From: Engraulis encrasicolus
Taxonomy: Eukaryota; Chordata; Actinopteri; Clupeiformes; Engraulidae
NCBI RefSeq assembly: GCF_034702125.1
Contig: NC_085867.1
Location: 47,363,262-47,427,261 of the forward strand
DNA length: 64,000 nucleotides
Reading direction: 5' to 3'
Shown: positions 45,066 through 55,100 of the stretch, one piece after another
How positions within the stretch are numbered: the first letter of the stretch is position 1
Layout: each line of letters begins with the position of its first letter
Made by a program: the position numbers and the translations under genes
Notes under the pieces: model-generated
Told to the model about the DNA's origin: nothing
Databases searched by the model: none
What the model saw: only the letters and a program-made list of their open reading frames with translations

Positions 45066-45524
45066 CACATAGTCAAAACTCTGACAGTCAAACTTAACAC
45101 TCCTCCATACTTTTTCCCCCTCTCTGAGTGACACTGCAACGTTTACTGTAAATGTTACCGCCTTGGTGACCCAAGACACTGAAAACGTACTTAGGTAAAC
45201 TGTGGAGGTTGCAATGCAGTTCTCAATGAAAGTTATTGCCTTTAGAACATAATTCCTCAGCGGCATCCTGTGTGGCAGGACTGGTTGTTGAACTTTGGGA
45301 CACTGAATCTGGGTTAGATATGCAAAGCTTTATGTAGAGAAGGCTGTGAGCGCTACGTTACGCTACGTTACATTACATTGTGTTACAGTATTCCACATTC
45401 AGCTGATACTTTTACCCAAAGCGAGGCACAGGGTATTGAGTACAGTCCCTAGAGCAGGGCTGGGGAACCGTTTTCATTCGAGGGGGCCACTTGTGAATTC
45501 CACAAAGGCACATAAGCCATAGAT

Positions 45525-45787
45525 CAGTGGTTCTCAAAGTGTGGTCCGGGGACCACTGGTGGTCCACAACAAAGCTCAGGTGGTCCGCAAGGAGATAGTT
45601 AGCAGTAGGCTGTATTTGTAACACAAAGCTAGCTGAAGTCATATTTTCACCACAATAAGACAGGCTTGCATCGAAATTGGCAGTGTCAATTTACCACCCC
45701 TCAACTGCCAATTGGAGGACAGGTGGTCCCTGAACATTTTTGGGGCGACAAAGTGGTCCTCGGTCTGAAACAGATTGAGAAACACTG
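45525..45787. mobile_element. hAT-type MITE (CAGTGGTTCTCAAA)
   Basis: Ends CAGTGGTTCTCAAAGTG and inverted CAGTGTTTCTCAAT. Perfect 8-bp duplication CCATAGAT at 45517-45524 and 45788-45795. 263 bp, non-coding. Confidence 0.9.
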
Positions 45788-45886
45788 CCATAGATGAAGG
45801 TGAAATAGGAAGTCCACACATGCATTCTTCCAACTAGCAAGGGTGTGACCTGTGAACCTGCGAAACCTGCGAACCATCTGACCCGA

Positions 45887-45936
45887 ATACCAACTCCCTA
45901 ACCATTAGGCCATACCAACTCCCTAACCATTAGGCC
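45887..45936 (-). repeat. 25-bp tandem duplication, tRNA A-box-like
   Basis: ATACCAACTCCCTAACCATTAGGCC occurs twice in tandem (given in two parts: ATACCAACTCCC then TAACCATTAGGCC). On the minus strand it reads GGCCTAATGGTTAGGGAG, like the A-box of tRNA-derived SINEs. No properly placed B-box was found. Confidence 0.45.
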
Positions 45937-46275
45937 AGAGACTGGTTCCCCCCCGGGGCACAACTCAACTCCCCCTCCCCCCGACCCCACCCCATTCGAC
46001 TCCCTGACACCAATCTCAATGAGGGGTCAGCGAGAGGTCACCCCACTCCACCCCCACACGGTCTTGAACCCTCAAGACCTCGGGGCGCCAAACTTGCACT
46101 TTGACACCGGAGTCAGTCTCAGCGGAATGGCAGTCAGAGAGTGTTCCCATACAGTGTTTCGTCCTCCAACACACTTCCCCTCACAGACACAGACCCTCCT
46201 TCTCATAGCGATATAGGCTGCTACTGTGACTCACTTCAAACAAAGGCAAATTATGAAGGGAACATTCTGAGTTAT

Positions 46276-46440
46276 GTAGAGTAGTAGAGTAGAGTAGTAG
46301 AGTAGAGCAGTAGAGTAGAGTAGAGTACTTTTATTAATCCAGAGGGAAATTAAGGCGTCTGACAGCTTACATATATGCACAAATAAAAAACATACACAAA
46401 GACATAATACATTATTGCACATTGCAGTAAACATACGGTA
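46276..46440 (-). mobile_element. LINE 3' tail, minus strand
   Basis: On the minus strand, TTTCCCTCTGGATTAATAAA is followed by GTACTCTACTCTAC tail repeats, as in the LINE 3' end at 7090-7143. 5' truncated. Confidence 0.7.
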
Positions 46441-46444
46441 TAGC

Positions 46445-46612
46445 CAGAGGTGCATCTTGTCACCAGGCTAGGCAGGCAGCCGCTTGGGGCCCCCAAGCCC
46501 CTGGATGGTGAATAACAGCTCACACTTTGCTACAGTAGTGGCAAATTTCTTTCAAATGTTCACTCCTTTGACATTTCGCTTGGGGCCCCAGCTGAACCTA
46601 GAGTCGCCTCTG
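46445..46612 (-). mobile_element. 168-bp hAT-type MITE, copy 2
   Basis: Ends CAGAGGTG and inverted CAGAGGCG; perfect 8-bp duplication GGTATAGC (46437-46444, 46613-46620). Same length as 8619-8786, inverted. It landed at the 5'-truncated edge of a LINE tail. Confidence 0.9.
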
Positions 46613-46650
46613 GGTATAGCACACACTTGAGTACAGCAATCAGCCTGACA

Positions 46651-46870
46651 TCAGTTGACACACACACACACACATGCACGCGCGCGCTCTCTCTCTCTCT
46701 CTCGCGCGCTCTCTCTCTCTCTCTCTCCAACTCACACACACACAGAGACACACACACACACACACACTCACACACTCACTCACTCACTCGCACGCACGCA
46801 TGCACGCACGCACGCACACGCACACACACACATACAGGCATGCACGCTTCACTCACACACACACTTGTGA
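46651..46870. repeat. CA/CT/CGCA compound microsatellite
   Basis: Alternating (CA)n, (CT)n, (ACTC)n and (GCAC)n blocks. Confidence 0.95.
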
Positions 46871-47238
46871 CATGTATGAAGATCAACACCAATGTGGGAT
46901 AACTTCAGTGTGCCTCTACAAGCACGACTGTTTGGACGAATCCCTTATTGTGCCAGATGCACAACTACCATTGATAAATAACCTTCAAGACAAGGATGAG
47001 ATTAGAAGTTTGCCCACCGTTAACAAAGAGTTGGTATGATTCTTGAAATGCTTCTGTACAGTAACAGCTCCTATACAGCATGTGCAGTCAACCATGCGAT
47101 TGCACGCCAATACCCAGAGTCTGCGCACAATGGCAGGATGCACGGCGACGTTGAGGAACTAATGTCAAGCCAAGGATCAGAATGGATGTGACGGATGTGA
47201 GGTTTGTCCATCATTATAATTATTACTTTTACAATGAT

Positions 47239-47345
47239 TAGAGTAGAGTAGAGTAGAGTAGAGTAGAGTACTTTTATTAATCCTGAAGGAAATTAAGGTG
47301 TCTGTCAGCTGACATAAATACACAAGTCCAAACATACACAAAGAA
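47239..47345 (-). mobile_element. LINE 3' tail, minus strand, second copy
   Basis: (TAGAG)n then TACTTTTATTAATCCTGAAGG on the + strand; related to 46276-46440 and equally truncated. Confidence 0.68.
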
Positions 47346-47373
47346 CTTATACGCATAATTGAACATTACAGTA

Positions 47374-47520
47374 CAGGCAGGGAAGCAAACAGGAGAGGAC
47401 AAAGGGGTCAGTTGTTCTGGGTCCAGGGAGATAGGTGGTGGGCCCAGAATTGGGCCCCTCGTTATACAGCACGTATTGGGCCGGGAGGGCCCTTTCACAT
47501 GACTTTGCTGTCTGCATGCA
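47374..47520. repeat. GGGCCC-rich repeat family member
   Basis: ACAAAGGGGTCAGTTGT...GGGCCC...GTATTGGGCC...GGGCCCTTTCA is similar to the inverse of 54600-54760 and partly to about 51790-51860. Probably fragments of one dispersed element; ends not resolved. Confidence 0.5.
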
Positions 47521-47553
47521 CATGCAGACGATGTAGGAAATTGAATGCATTAA

Positions 47554-47787
47554 AGGGCCACTGTGCAGGAAATGGTCAAAAAAGGTACTGCAACTATGCT
47601 GCTCATTGAAACTGGGCTGCCTATTGCCAAATTTGATCTTTACATGAAAGTTTACAAAGTGATAAACAAATATTTTCTAGTATTGTCCAAGTACAGTCAT
47701 ATTTGCAGCTAAAAAATGCTATTTTTGGAAATTAAAAATGGCAGACCATGGAGAAGATCCCCCTTTTCATGTATGAAAAGTGCAATT
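47554..47787 (+). mobile_element. TTAA MITE, family P, copy 4, truncated
   Basis: TTAA at 47550-47553, then AGGGCCACTGTGCAGGAAAT. Homology to the other copies stops after AAAAGTGCAATTTTT, where GGGCCC-rich sequence begins. Confidence 0.78.
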
Positions 47788-48057
47788 TTTGGGCGGGGCA
47801 GAAATGGTTCCCCATTACATTGTATGCATTGAGAGGGGGCCCTTTTAGATTGTTTTGTCCCGGCCCCAGTCAGAGCTGCCAGTGGGCCCCCAGCTTGCTG
47901 CATATACTATATGAGAGGAGTGGGTGCGTGTTACTGGCCACAGGGGGAACTGGCTTGACTATGAAATATGTACTCATGAGCAGGATGTTTGCAAGAGCAG
48001 TCAGGTCAAGTACCTACACAAACTGATGCACACCCACATATACAAACATGCATGTAT

Positions 48058-48127
<70 letters not shown>

Positions 48128-48179
48128 CCTCTCCCCCCTCTCTCTCTAATGTTATATCTCCCTCTCTCTCTCTCACACA

Positions 48180-48255
<76 letters not shown>
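48058..48255. repeat. (CT)n and (CA)n microsatellites
   Basis: (CT)n blocks 48058-48125 and 48181-48231, followed by (CA)n. Confidence 0.97.
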
Positions 48256-48357
48256 TGCAAAAGTCATGTACACACTCAAATATATGCACAGAAAAACACA
48301 CATTTATACTCTTTCAAATAAACGTTTCTAAGTACACACAAACTCAGATTTGACGAA

Positions 48358-48505
48358 GTGGAGAAGAGAAGAGAAGAGGAGAGAAGAGAAGAGAAGAGAA
48401 GAGAAGAGAAGAGAAGAGAAGAGAAGAGAAGAGAAGAGAAGAGGGGAGGAGAGGAGAGGAGAGGAGAGGAGAGAAGAGGAGAGAAGAGAAGAGAAGAGAA
48501 GAGGA
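48358..48505 (+). repeat. (GAGAA)n purine microsatellite
   Basis: About 150 bp of all-purine + strand, mostly GAGAA with GAGGA variants. A mirror-like purine tract of this kind could form triplex DNA. Confidence 0.95.
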
Positions 48506-49059
48506 TAACCAGATTCATGTGCAAGTCCTGGACAATGTATGGTTTTATAATGTGATTTAGGGAGGTAGCCTATGTAATAATATCCTGGCTATAGGCTACA
48601 AACCCTTCTCCTCGTTCTCCTCGAGCCGCACGCTCTGTGGGGCTGTGTTGCCAGAATTGGCGACTTCCTGCCCTATTGGGCTATTTAGGACGGGTATGCG
48701 AGTAAACAACGATATTGGGTGGCTGGAGATTTTTTTTGTGTGCAGATTTTTCCTGGAGATTTGTGGTCATAGAAATCAATAGAATATAGCTCAAATTGAA
48801 TGAGATATACCGTAGTGCCTCTGGGGAAGGGCGGTTTTGAAGCATTTTTGGGGGCATTTCAGAAATCCTCTAACACATCTGGCAACCCTGCTCTGGGGTG
48901 GTGGACTCCAGAAGGATCACAGTGCAATAAACCCACTAATCACCCCAAACCCCTCCAGAGACGCCTTGCCTCCAGACTGCCAGGGGGGGAGGAGGGGAAC
49001 CCCCTGCAGGCCAATGCAGGGGGCCATTCAGGGGCTCACAAACTTGGGATTGCATAAGT

Positions 49060-49418
49060 CAGTGTTTTTCAAAGTGGGGCGTAAGCCCCCCTGGGTGGGG
49101 CGCGGAGGCATGACAGGGGGGTGGGGCGTGTGACATCTGATTTTTGCCCCCCACCCCCAGGAAAGGATTTCCTGTCTCGCCAATAAGCCAATACGTTTTA
49201 AGCATTATATACACAATTACAAACATTAGGCCTATATTCTTAATTATCATATAGGAAATGAAGACACATCTGCATTCCACTTCCCTCTTTGTTTTATCTC
49301 ACCAGTCACCTTTCCTTTGATTCTGCACTGCGCAGCGATTGTAAAATCAGTCTGCACAAGTAGGCCTACTGCTGTTGCTTGGGGGGTGGGGGGGCTGGGA
49401 AAAGTTTGAGAACCACTG
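49060..49418. mobile_element. hAT-type MITE (CAGTGTTTTTCAAA)
   Basis: Ends CAGTGTTTTTCAAAGTG and inverted CAGTGGTTCTCAAAC. Flanks GCATAAGT (49052-49059) and GCGTAAGT (49419-49426): 8 bp, one mismatch. 359 bp, non-coding. Confidence 0.87.
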
Positions 49419-49795
49419 GCGTAAGTGTACAACCAGACAGCCAGAGGAGGAAACGCAGTGTGAAGTTGGAACTTTGCGCGTATTGCTACGCCATCTCTCC
49501 TATTCCCTCTCCTGTCCTGCATATTGCTACTTACCGTACGTGTCGAATGTCAAGTTTTAAATAGGCTTCCTTTGAAAAGGATGGCACCAGGAAATGTACC
49601 TTGACGTACCTTGCTTGGGTAAAAAGACTCATTGGGCAAATGATCTGAGCACTTACGCAGTGTGTACGCAATGAAATGTGTCAGTGAATGAACCTAGCCC
49701 ATAATTTTACCATTGAGGCCTCGGTTGGGAAGCATTGCTTTGAAAAGTTACTGTATAGACTCTGTTATGCCTTTCTTGTGTGTGTTATGCCTTTC

Positions 49796-49796
<1 letters not shown>

Positions 49797-49871
<75 letters not shown>

Positions 49872-49931
49872 CTGTCTGTGTGTGTGTGTGTGTGTCTGTG
49901 TCTGTGTGTGTGTGCGTGTGTGTGTGTGTGG
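49797..49931. repeat. (TG)n microsatellite
   Basis: A TG array with CTG interruptions near its end. Confidence 0.97.
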
Positions 49932-50316
49932 AGGGTATAGGAGATAGTGATTGTAATTTGTTGTTTTTTTTTAAACCAGAACTAAGAGTGGCCTTGTGTG
50001 TCCCATTGAAGGTCCTGCGACTCCTGCCTCCTGACCCTATACACAGCATAAAGACTACAAAGCTAGCTGCCATCTTTCCCCTTCCCCTCCTCCAATGCAC
50101 TCTCCCTTGTTTCACTGTTGCTTTTATTCAGTGTGTGTATAACTTTGTTCTTTTTCTGTACTGGTTTTTAGATATCTATTTTAACTACTCTGATTTTGAC
50201 TTTTTCAATTACATTTTAACCTTTACATTTGTTTTTAATTTTTTACCACTTTTATTTTATTGTTAGAGCACTTTGAGCTGCATTCCATGTATGGAAATGT
50301 GCTTTATAATTAATTA

Positions 50317-50374
<58 letters not shown>
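50317..50374. repeat. (ATT)n microsatellite
   Basis: A pure ATT/TTA array of about 57 bp. Confidence 0.97.
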
Positions 50375-50377
<3 letters not shown>

Positions 50378-50454
50378 AATACAAAGTGTGTACTTTCTGT
50401 TCTGACACGGTGCCCATGCAGCGCGGCCTTGCTGGCCAGTAAAAAAGGAGGTCT

Positions 50455-50615
50455 GCCTTCAACACTTAGAGAGTTGATTTAACATGTTCTTGATTGCGGA
50501 ATGAAGTCCAGTTGGAGTGCTTCCTGAAACTGACGCGTTTCGGAATGAAGCCTTCGTCAGGAATGTTCTAGAGTGCATTTGATCCCAGAGTACTCTCTAA
50601 GTGTTTAATTAAAAC
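50455..50615 (-). mobile_element. Short element with hammerhead-like core (CTGACGA...GAAACGCGTC)
   Basis: Ends resemble each other inverted: CTTCAACACTTAGAGAGTTG and GTACTCTCTAAGTGTTTAAT. On the minus strand the middle reads CTGACGA, a short stem, GAAACGCGTC. The GTC and CTGACGA boxes fit a minimal type I hammerhead layout with a tiny helix III. Helix I pairing is poor. Confidence 0.45.
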
Positions 50616-50678
50616 TGCATTTTTTTTTTTTTACATTTTTTAAAGTGTGACCATTTCCTACTGAAGCTGCAGAGTTCC

Positions 50679-50942
50679 AGATGGGGAGTTAACCTCTCCT
50701 CTCTTAACACCAGATGGGGAGTTAACCTCTCCTCTCTTAACACCAGATGGGGAGTTAACCTCTCCTCTCTTAACACCAGATGGGGAGTTAACCTCTCCTC
50801 TCTTAACACCAGATGGGGAGTTAACCTCTCCTCTCTTAACACCATACCAGGGAGTTAACCTCTCCTCTCTTAACACCGGATGGGGAGTTAACCTCTCCTC
50901 TCTTAACACCAGATGGGGAGTTAACCGCTCCTCTCATAACAC
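50679..50942. repeat. 33-bp minisatellite, about 8 units
   Basis: The unit begins AGATGGGGAGTTAACCTCTC and ends CTCTCTTAACACC. There are eight head-to-tail units; the sixth is altered (ATACCAGGGAG). No spacers, so it is not a CRISPR array. The minus frame with repeated LREERLTPH is a repeat translation. Confidence 0.95.
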
Positions 50943-51063
50943 CAGTCATACCAGGTAGCCACAAACCATCTCCACTAACACTTCATTTCAGGGCTCACAT
51001 GGTAGAAAAGCTGTACTCTCTGGTGTAATTCTTGCATTTTATTCTCGTAGTATAGTGGGTTCA

Positions 51064-51172
51064 GTTGAAGAAGACTTAGACCGAAACATCTGTCTGTCAC
51101 AAGAATCCCACCGGAGAGTGTGGCTTTCACACCGGAGAGTATGACTTTCACACCGGAGAGTGTGGCTTTTCT
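51064..51172 (+). repeat. Hammerhead-like remnant and 21-bp tandem repeat
   Basis: TTGAAGAAGACTTAGACC then GAAACATCTGTC (51064-51096) resembles a decayed hammerhead core (CTGAAGA changed to TTGAAGA). It is followed by three 21-bp units starting CACCGGAGAGTGTGGCTTT (51109, 51130, 51151). Confidence 0.5.
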
Positions 51173-51225
51173 ACTAAATATCAACGTCACTGTTCACTCG
51201 CACCCAAAGACCATGTGAAAAGCAA

Positions 51226-51425
51226 TTGGGAGTTGGGTGTACTTATATTATATTATATTATATTATATTATATTATATTATATTATATTATATTATATTA
51301 TATTATATTATATTATATTATATTATATTATATGGGAGTTGGGTGTACTTATATTATATTATATTATATTATATTATATTATATTATATTATATTATATT
51401 ATATTATATTGGAGTTGGGTGTACT
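51226..51425. repeat. (TTATA)n array with repeated GGGAGTTGGGTGTAC blocks
   Basis: Two (ATATT)n arrays (about 51242-51331 and 51349-51409) are each bounded by a copy of GGAGTTGGGTGTACTT (starting about 51228, 51334 and 51411). A higher-order repeat. Confidence 0.93.
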
Positions 51426-51705
51426 TTCTGAAAAATAAGGTTCCCATGTTAGTTAGCCACTAATGCAAGCCTAGTGACTTATTCAAACGTGTGTTGAAGG
51501 CTAACTGTGCCCTTATTATGTCAACAATAAAAGGCCTTATTTATGAAGCCTGGGACAGATCTGATCATATCTTTTTCAGGGGGCATCAAGAAAGCTTTTG
51601 CAGAGCGAGTGTTTACTTCATCAAGTCGCACAGCTCATCTAAAATAAGGGTTATGTGCACCCGTTATCCTCAATGGTGGATTCATCTTATGAAAAGGAGA
51701 GTAAA

Positions 51706-51787
51706 TAGCCTGGCTCTCGCGCAGACCCATTAGTGCTTCGTGCATCTACGTTACACTTTGTGATCCATCTGCGTGAGAACCAGGCTA
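51706..51787. mobile_element. TAGCCT-family mini element (82 bp, 9-bp TSD)
   Basis: TAGCCTGGCTCTCGCGCAGA...CTGCGTGAGAACCAGGCTA; the ends are imperfect inverted repeats. Perfect 9-bp duplication GAGAGTAAA at 51697-51705 and 51788-51796. Essentially two ends with almost nothing between. Confidence 0.88.
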
Positions 51788-52038
51788 GAGAGTAAAGGGA
51801 TTGGTTGCCCAGGGAGAGAGGGGGCCCACGACTGGGTCCTCACTCAAATGTATGTGCTGGGTGCTGTGCTGGGTGCATAAACAAAATACAAACACACACA
51901 CACACAAAGGTGTTGCTTTGGCTTGGAAAGGGGAGGGTGGTGGAAAGTTGTCCCGGTACACTGTTTTTGCATTATATTTGTGAAAAAGTGGTGGGGACAA
52001 GCTAGGTTTATGTCAAAAGTGGTATGAATATGTCCCCA

Positions 52039-52208
52039 TTTTTGGAAGAGGAAACCAACGCACACCAGAGGTTTTGAGGTGCAGGTAGTGGGTCTTGTCC
52101 ATCGTGACAATTAACTTGAGAAAGGCCACACTGGCCGAAACGTTGTTTCTGTATATTAAAATTCAGCATGATGGACAAGAGCGTGCGGTATCTTCCTCTC
52201 TGAAAATT
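52039..52208 (+). mobile_element. 170-bp insertion with 12-bp TSD and GGCCGAAACG motif
   Basis: The flanks AATATGTCCCCA (52027-52038, 52209-52220) are identical. Inside, GGTCTTGTCCATCGTGAC and CATGATGGACAAGAGCG are partial inverted copies, around TTGAGAAAGGCCACACTGGCC and GAAACGTTG. The latter resembles the hammerhead-like core of Penelope-type elements (first box decayed). The length of the duplication suggests retrotransposition. Confidence 0.65.
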
Positions 52209-52287
52209 AATATGTCCCCACCATCCACACCTAAAATCAGAGAGAGGGGGCCCACCACCACTGGGTCCTCAATCATTATGCACACAT

Positions 52288-52400
52288 AGTGTGCGTTCCA
52301 ATATGCGACCTTGCGTCCTCCACTTGTGCTTGAAGCCTCATACCAGGAAGTAATACGTCATGATGACATCACTGTCAACAGCATTATATGTCAATATCTC
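52288..52400. mobile_element. MITE family G fragment
   Basis: TGCGTTCCAATATGCGACCTTG then CTTGTGCTTGAAGCC...CAGGAAGTAATACG: both parts match family G (54792-55097), but the middle is deleted. Confidence 0.65.
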
Positions 52401-53460
52401 TGTTGAGGGTAACGTCGCCCAGCAGTCTTTAGAGCGGATGGTACACCCAGGAAGTCAAAGACAAGGAGTCGCAGATGATGGGTTGGGTTGAACCCAAGGA
52501 AGGCCTCAGAGGCAGAAATCAAAATAAAGGTAAATGATAACTAAACTACAAACAAAAGAACTGAAGAAAAATATGAACAAACAAACAAAGACGGTATGAT
52601 AACCAAAGCAAAGATAAAATGACTAGATACAGTCAAATAGCAAAATCACATTGCTGTCAATGTTCGCCTTGGAGCTCAGAGACTCATGTCTCTCAATCAG
52701 CAGCTCTCCCGGCCAAATGAAACACTCACCCATTTGAACACCCTGGTCACATGACCTTAATTGGAACATACCAATCTGCACAACTACTACAGGGGTGTCA
52801 AAGGTGATAGGCACCATAAATGCTTTAAACACCTTCTAAACATAATCATTTAAACATGATATAAATATAAAGTCAATAGAAAATACATCTGCTGTGGTTT
52901 GACTAAGCAAACACGAAACCTTCAGCCTAACTACATATGTTAAAACATTCATCCGGCCCACTTCCTGGAAACCGGAGGTTGACAGGACATTTAAACGAAC
53001 CCAGAGCGCTTAAGACTCTTTTAGACAATGAGGAACTCACCATGTGCTTGGTAAGTTAAAACGTTTGCTCTTCAAGAAATCTTTTTAAACCGTTTTACTT
53101 AAATCTAAATAAACTCAACATTACAAATAAAGAATGACCTGTGTGATTATTTCAACTGCAACCAAAAAGAATGATTGAATGCTTTTAAACTGTAAGGGTT
53201 GAAACAATGGATGATGAAGCTATAGCATTTCACAAACTCACCGCAGTGATGGATTTTAAATGTGCACACTTGACTACTAGGACGGTAATGACTGAAATGA
53301 TTAATGAATGAAATATTCTACAAAACATAACCCTGAATGGGAAACTGAAAACACATTTAGAAAACAACGTACAAACAAAAAAATGTCCAAAAGAGCAACT
53401 CTGAATGTTCATAGCAGAGTCTCAAACAATTAGCAGCACCTGACTGCAGTGACGGTGCAT
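52401..53460. other. Unannotated interval
   Basis: AT-rich DNA with no recognisable gene or complete element. Confidence 0.5.
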
Positions 53461-53469
53461 GGTTGCCCC

Positions 53470-53675
53470 GTCACAATCTCGCAAAAGCTCAATTGTAAAG
53501 TCTTTTTCTCATTTGCAATTGGGATGGTGAATGAAAAACAGTCCCCCAAAAGTTGTTGTGGCTTGGCTGACAGCTGGGAAACTTCATTGTTTTCTCCATG
53601 CAGGAGGGGCCAGGAGGCGGGGCGAGGCCACAAGCACAAGTGGAGGACGCAAGGTCGCATATTGGAATGAATCCA
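53470..53675 (-). mobile_element. MITE family G, partial copy
   Basis: It matches the inverse of 54820-55000 (CAATTGTAAAGTC...CCAAAAGTTGTTGTGGCT), then GGAGGCGGGGCGAGG and GGTCGCATATTGGAA. The other end is missing. Confidence 0.72.
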
Positions 53676-53910
53676 TAGCCTATTACATGCACCCATTTAT
53701 GCGCAGACACAGCCGTGCAGGGTTGTGCATTTGTTATGAACTCCTGTGCATGTGAGTGCATGTGTTCCTTTCTGCATGTGAGGTTGATAAATGAGAGTGT
53801 CAGGGGTAGTGGCGTGCACATTTTGGGGGGCAGGTGCAGATGGGGGTGTTGGGGGCATGTGGAATGTCCGGCTACCTCACTAGGTTATAGACGAGAGGCT
53901 ATATATTTAA

Positions 53911-54060
53911 GCAATATGACACGAGTGGGAGTGAGGTTGTTCTGGGACACCCTCACGGGTGTGATTCGCCGCAGGCACGAAGCCGCAGGCTGAGTGCCGT
54001 AGGTAATTACACCCGTTAGGGTGTCCCAGAACAACCTCACGACCACAAGTGTTATATTAC
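53911..54060. repeat. 150-bp hairpin
   Basis: Arms 53911-53966 and 54005-54060 are inverted complements. The inner 36 bp (GTGAGGTTGTTCTGGGACAC... and ...GTGTCCCAGAACAACCTCAC) differ at few sites. The GC-rich loop contains GCCGCAGGCACGAAGCCGCA. Confidence 0.82.
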
Positions 54061-54369
54061 TTTTATACAATAGTTCCTTTGCTAACACAATTAGTTCATT
54101 GAAAGAAATGTTAAATTATTTTAATTACTTTATTTGATTGTTTATTTGCTTGTTCCTCCGCTCCGGAAAAATAGTTCCAGTTATTGTCTTTGGTTGATGC
54201 GCAACGCGCACCACGTTGGTTACGTTACTTTGTATCTTTGGTCGCGGAGTGATTATTAGATGTGAAGAGTCATTCATAGAGTGTTGGAGGATACCCTCAC
54301 TCCTAGTGACGTGTAGAACGCCTCTTGTCCAATCACAATTTGTGAAATAACGCGACCGGATCTAACTAT

Positions 54370-54412
54370 TGTATATTATATTATATTATATTATATTATA
54401 TTATATTATATT
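54370..54412. repeat. (TATAT)n-type pentanucleotide microsatellite
   Basis: (ATTAT)n, the same word as at 51242-51409. Confidence 0.93.
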
Positions 54413-54599
54413 ATGTCAGGGAATTATTGTCACATGCTTTTGGTCGTGAAGCATGTAGATGATCAAGTCAACATGGACAAGAGTACATTGTGACAAAAAA
54501 CTTTCAAAAAAGAACTTTCAAAAAGGGCATTTTTTTGTCCAGCAGAGCAAAGGGGCAGGAGCTATAGCACCACCTCGTCCCTATCTGTGCACAGGTCTG

Positions 54600-54760
54600 C
54601 TGACAGCTTTGGCCGGGCCCAGGACAAAGTCATCTGAAAGGGCCCCCTCACCCAATACACAGAATATAATGAGGACCCAAATCTTCTTCTTCTTCTTCTC
54701 TCCCTGGGCCCGGGACAACTGACCCCTTTGCCCCCCCTGCCAGCTTCCCTGCTGTTCACA
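54600..54760. repeat. GGGCCC-rich repeat family member
   Basis: GGCCGGGCCCAGGACAAAGTC...GAAAGGGCCCCCTCACCCAA, then (CTT)n and GGGCCCGGGACAACTGACCC. Inverse of 47374-47520. Confidence 0.5.
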
Positions 54761-54791
54761 CCTATGGCCAGGGGAGTGGCATTGAGGCTAA

Positions 54792-55097
54792 GAGTGCGTT
54801 GCAATATGCGGCCTTGCCTCCTCCACTTGAGCTTGTTTCCTTGCCCCGCCTCCTGGCCCCTCCTCCATGGAGAAAACTATAAAGTTTCCCAGCTGTCAGC
54901 CTAGCCACAACAACTTTTGAGGGACTGTTTTTCATTCACCATCCCAATTGCAAACGAGAAAAAGACTTTACAATTGAGCTTTTGCAAGATATTGAAATAT
55001 AATGCTGTTGTCAGTGATGTCATCATGACATATTACTTCCTGGTACGAGGAAACAAGCACAAGTGGAGGAGGCAAGGTCGCATATTGGAACGCACCC
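54792..55097. mobile_element. MITE family G, complete copy
   Basis: 306 bp with long inverted ends (GAGTGCGTTGCAATATGCGG and, at the right, inverted GGGTGCGTTCCAATATGCGA) and TAA on both sides (54789-54791, 55098-55100). A 3-bp target duplication fits PIF/Harbinger. Non-coding. Confidence 0.82.
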
Positions 55098-55100
55098 TAA

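Noticed and set aside
46060..46075. tRNA B-box partner for the A-box-like repeat at 45887-45936
   Set aside because: A GGGTTCAAGACC-like word exists on the minus strand, but on the wrong side of the A-box for a SINE head.
50679..50942. CRISPR-like array of 33-bp repeats
   Set aside because: The repeats are head to tail with no spacers and lie in a fish genome; it is a minisatellite.
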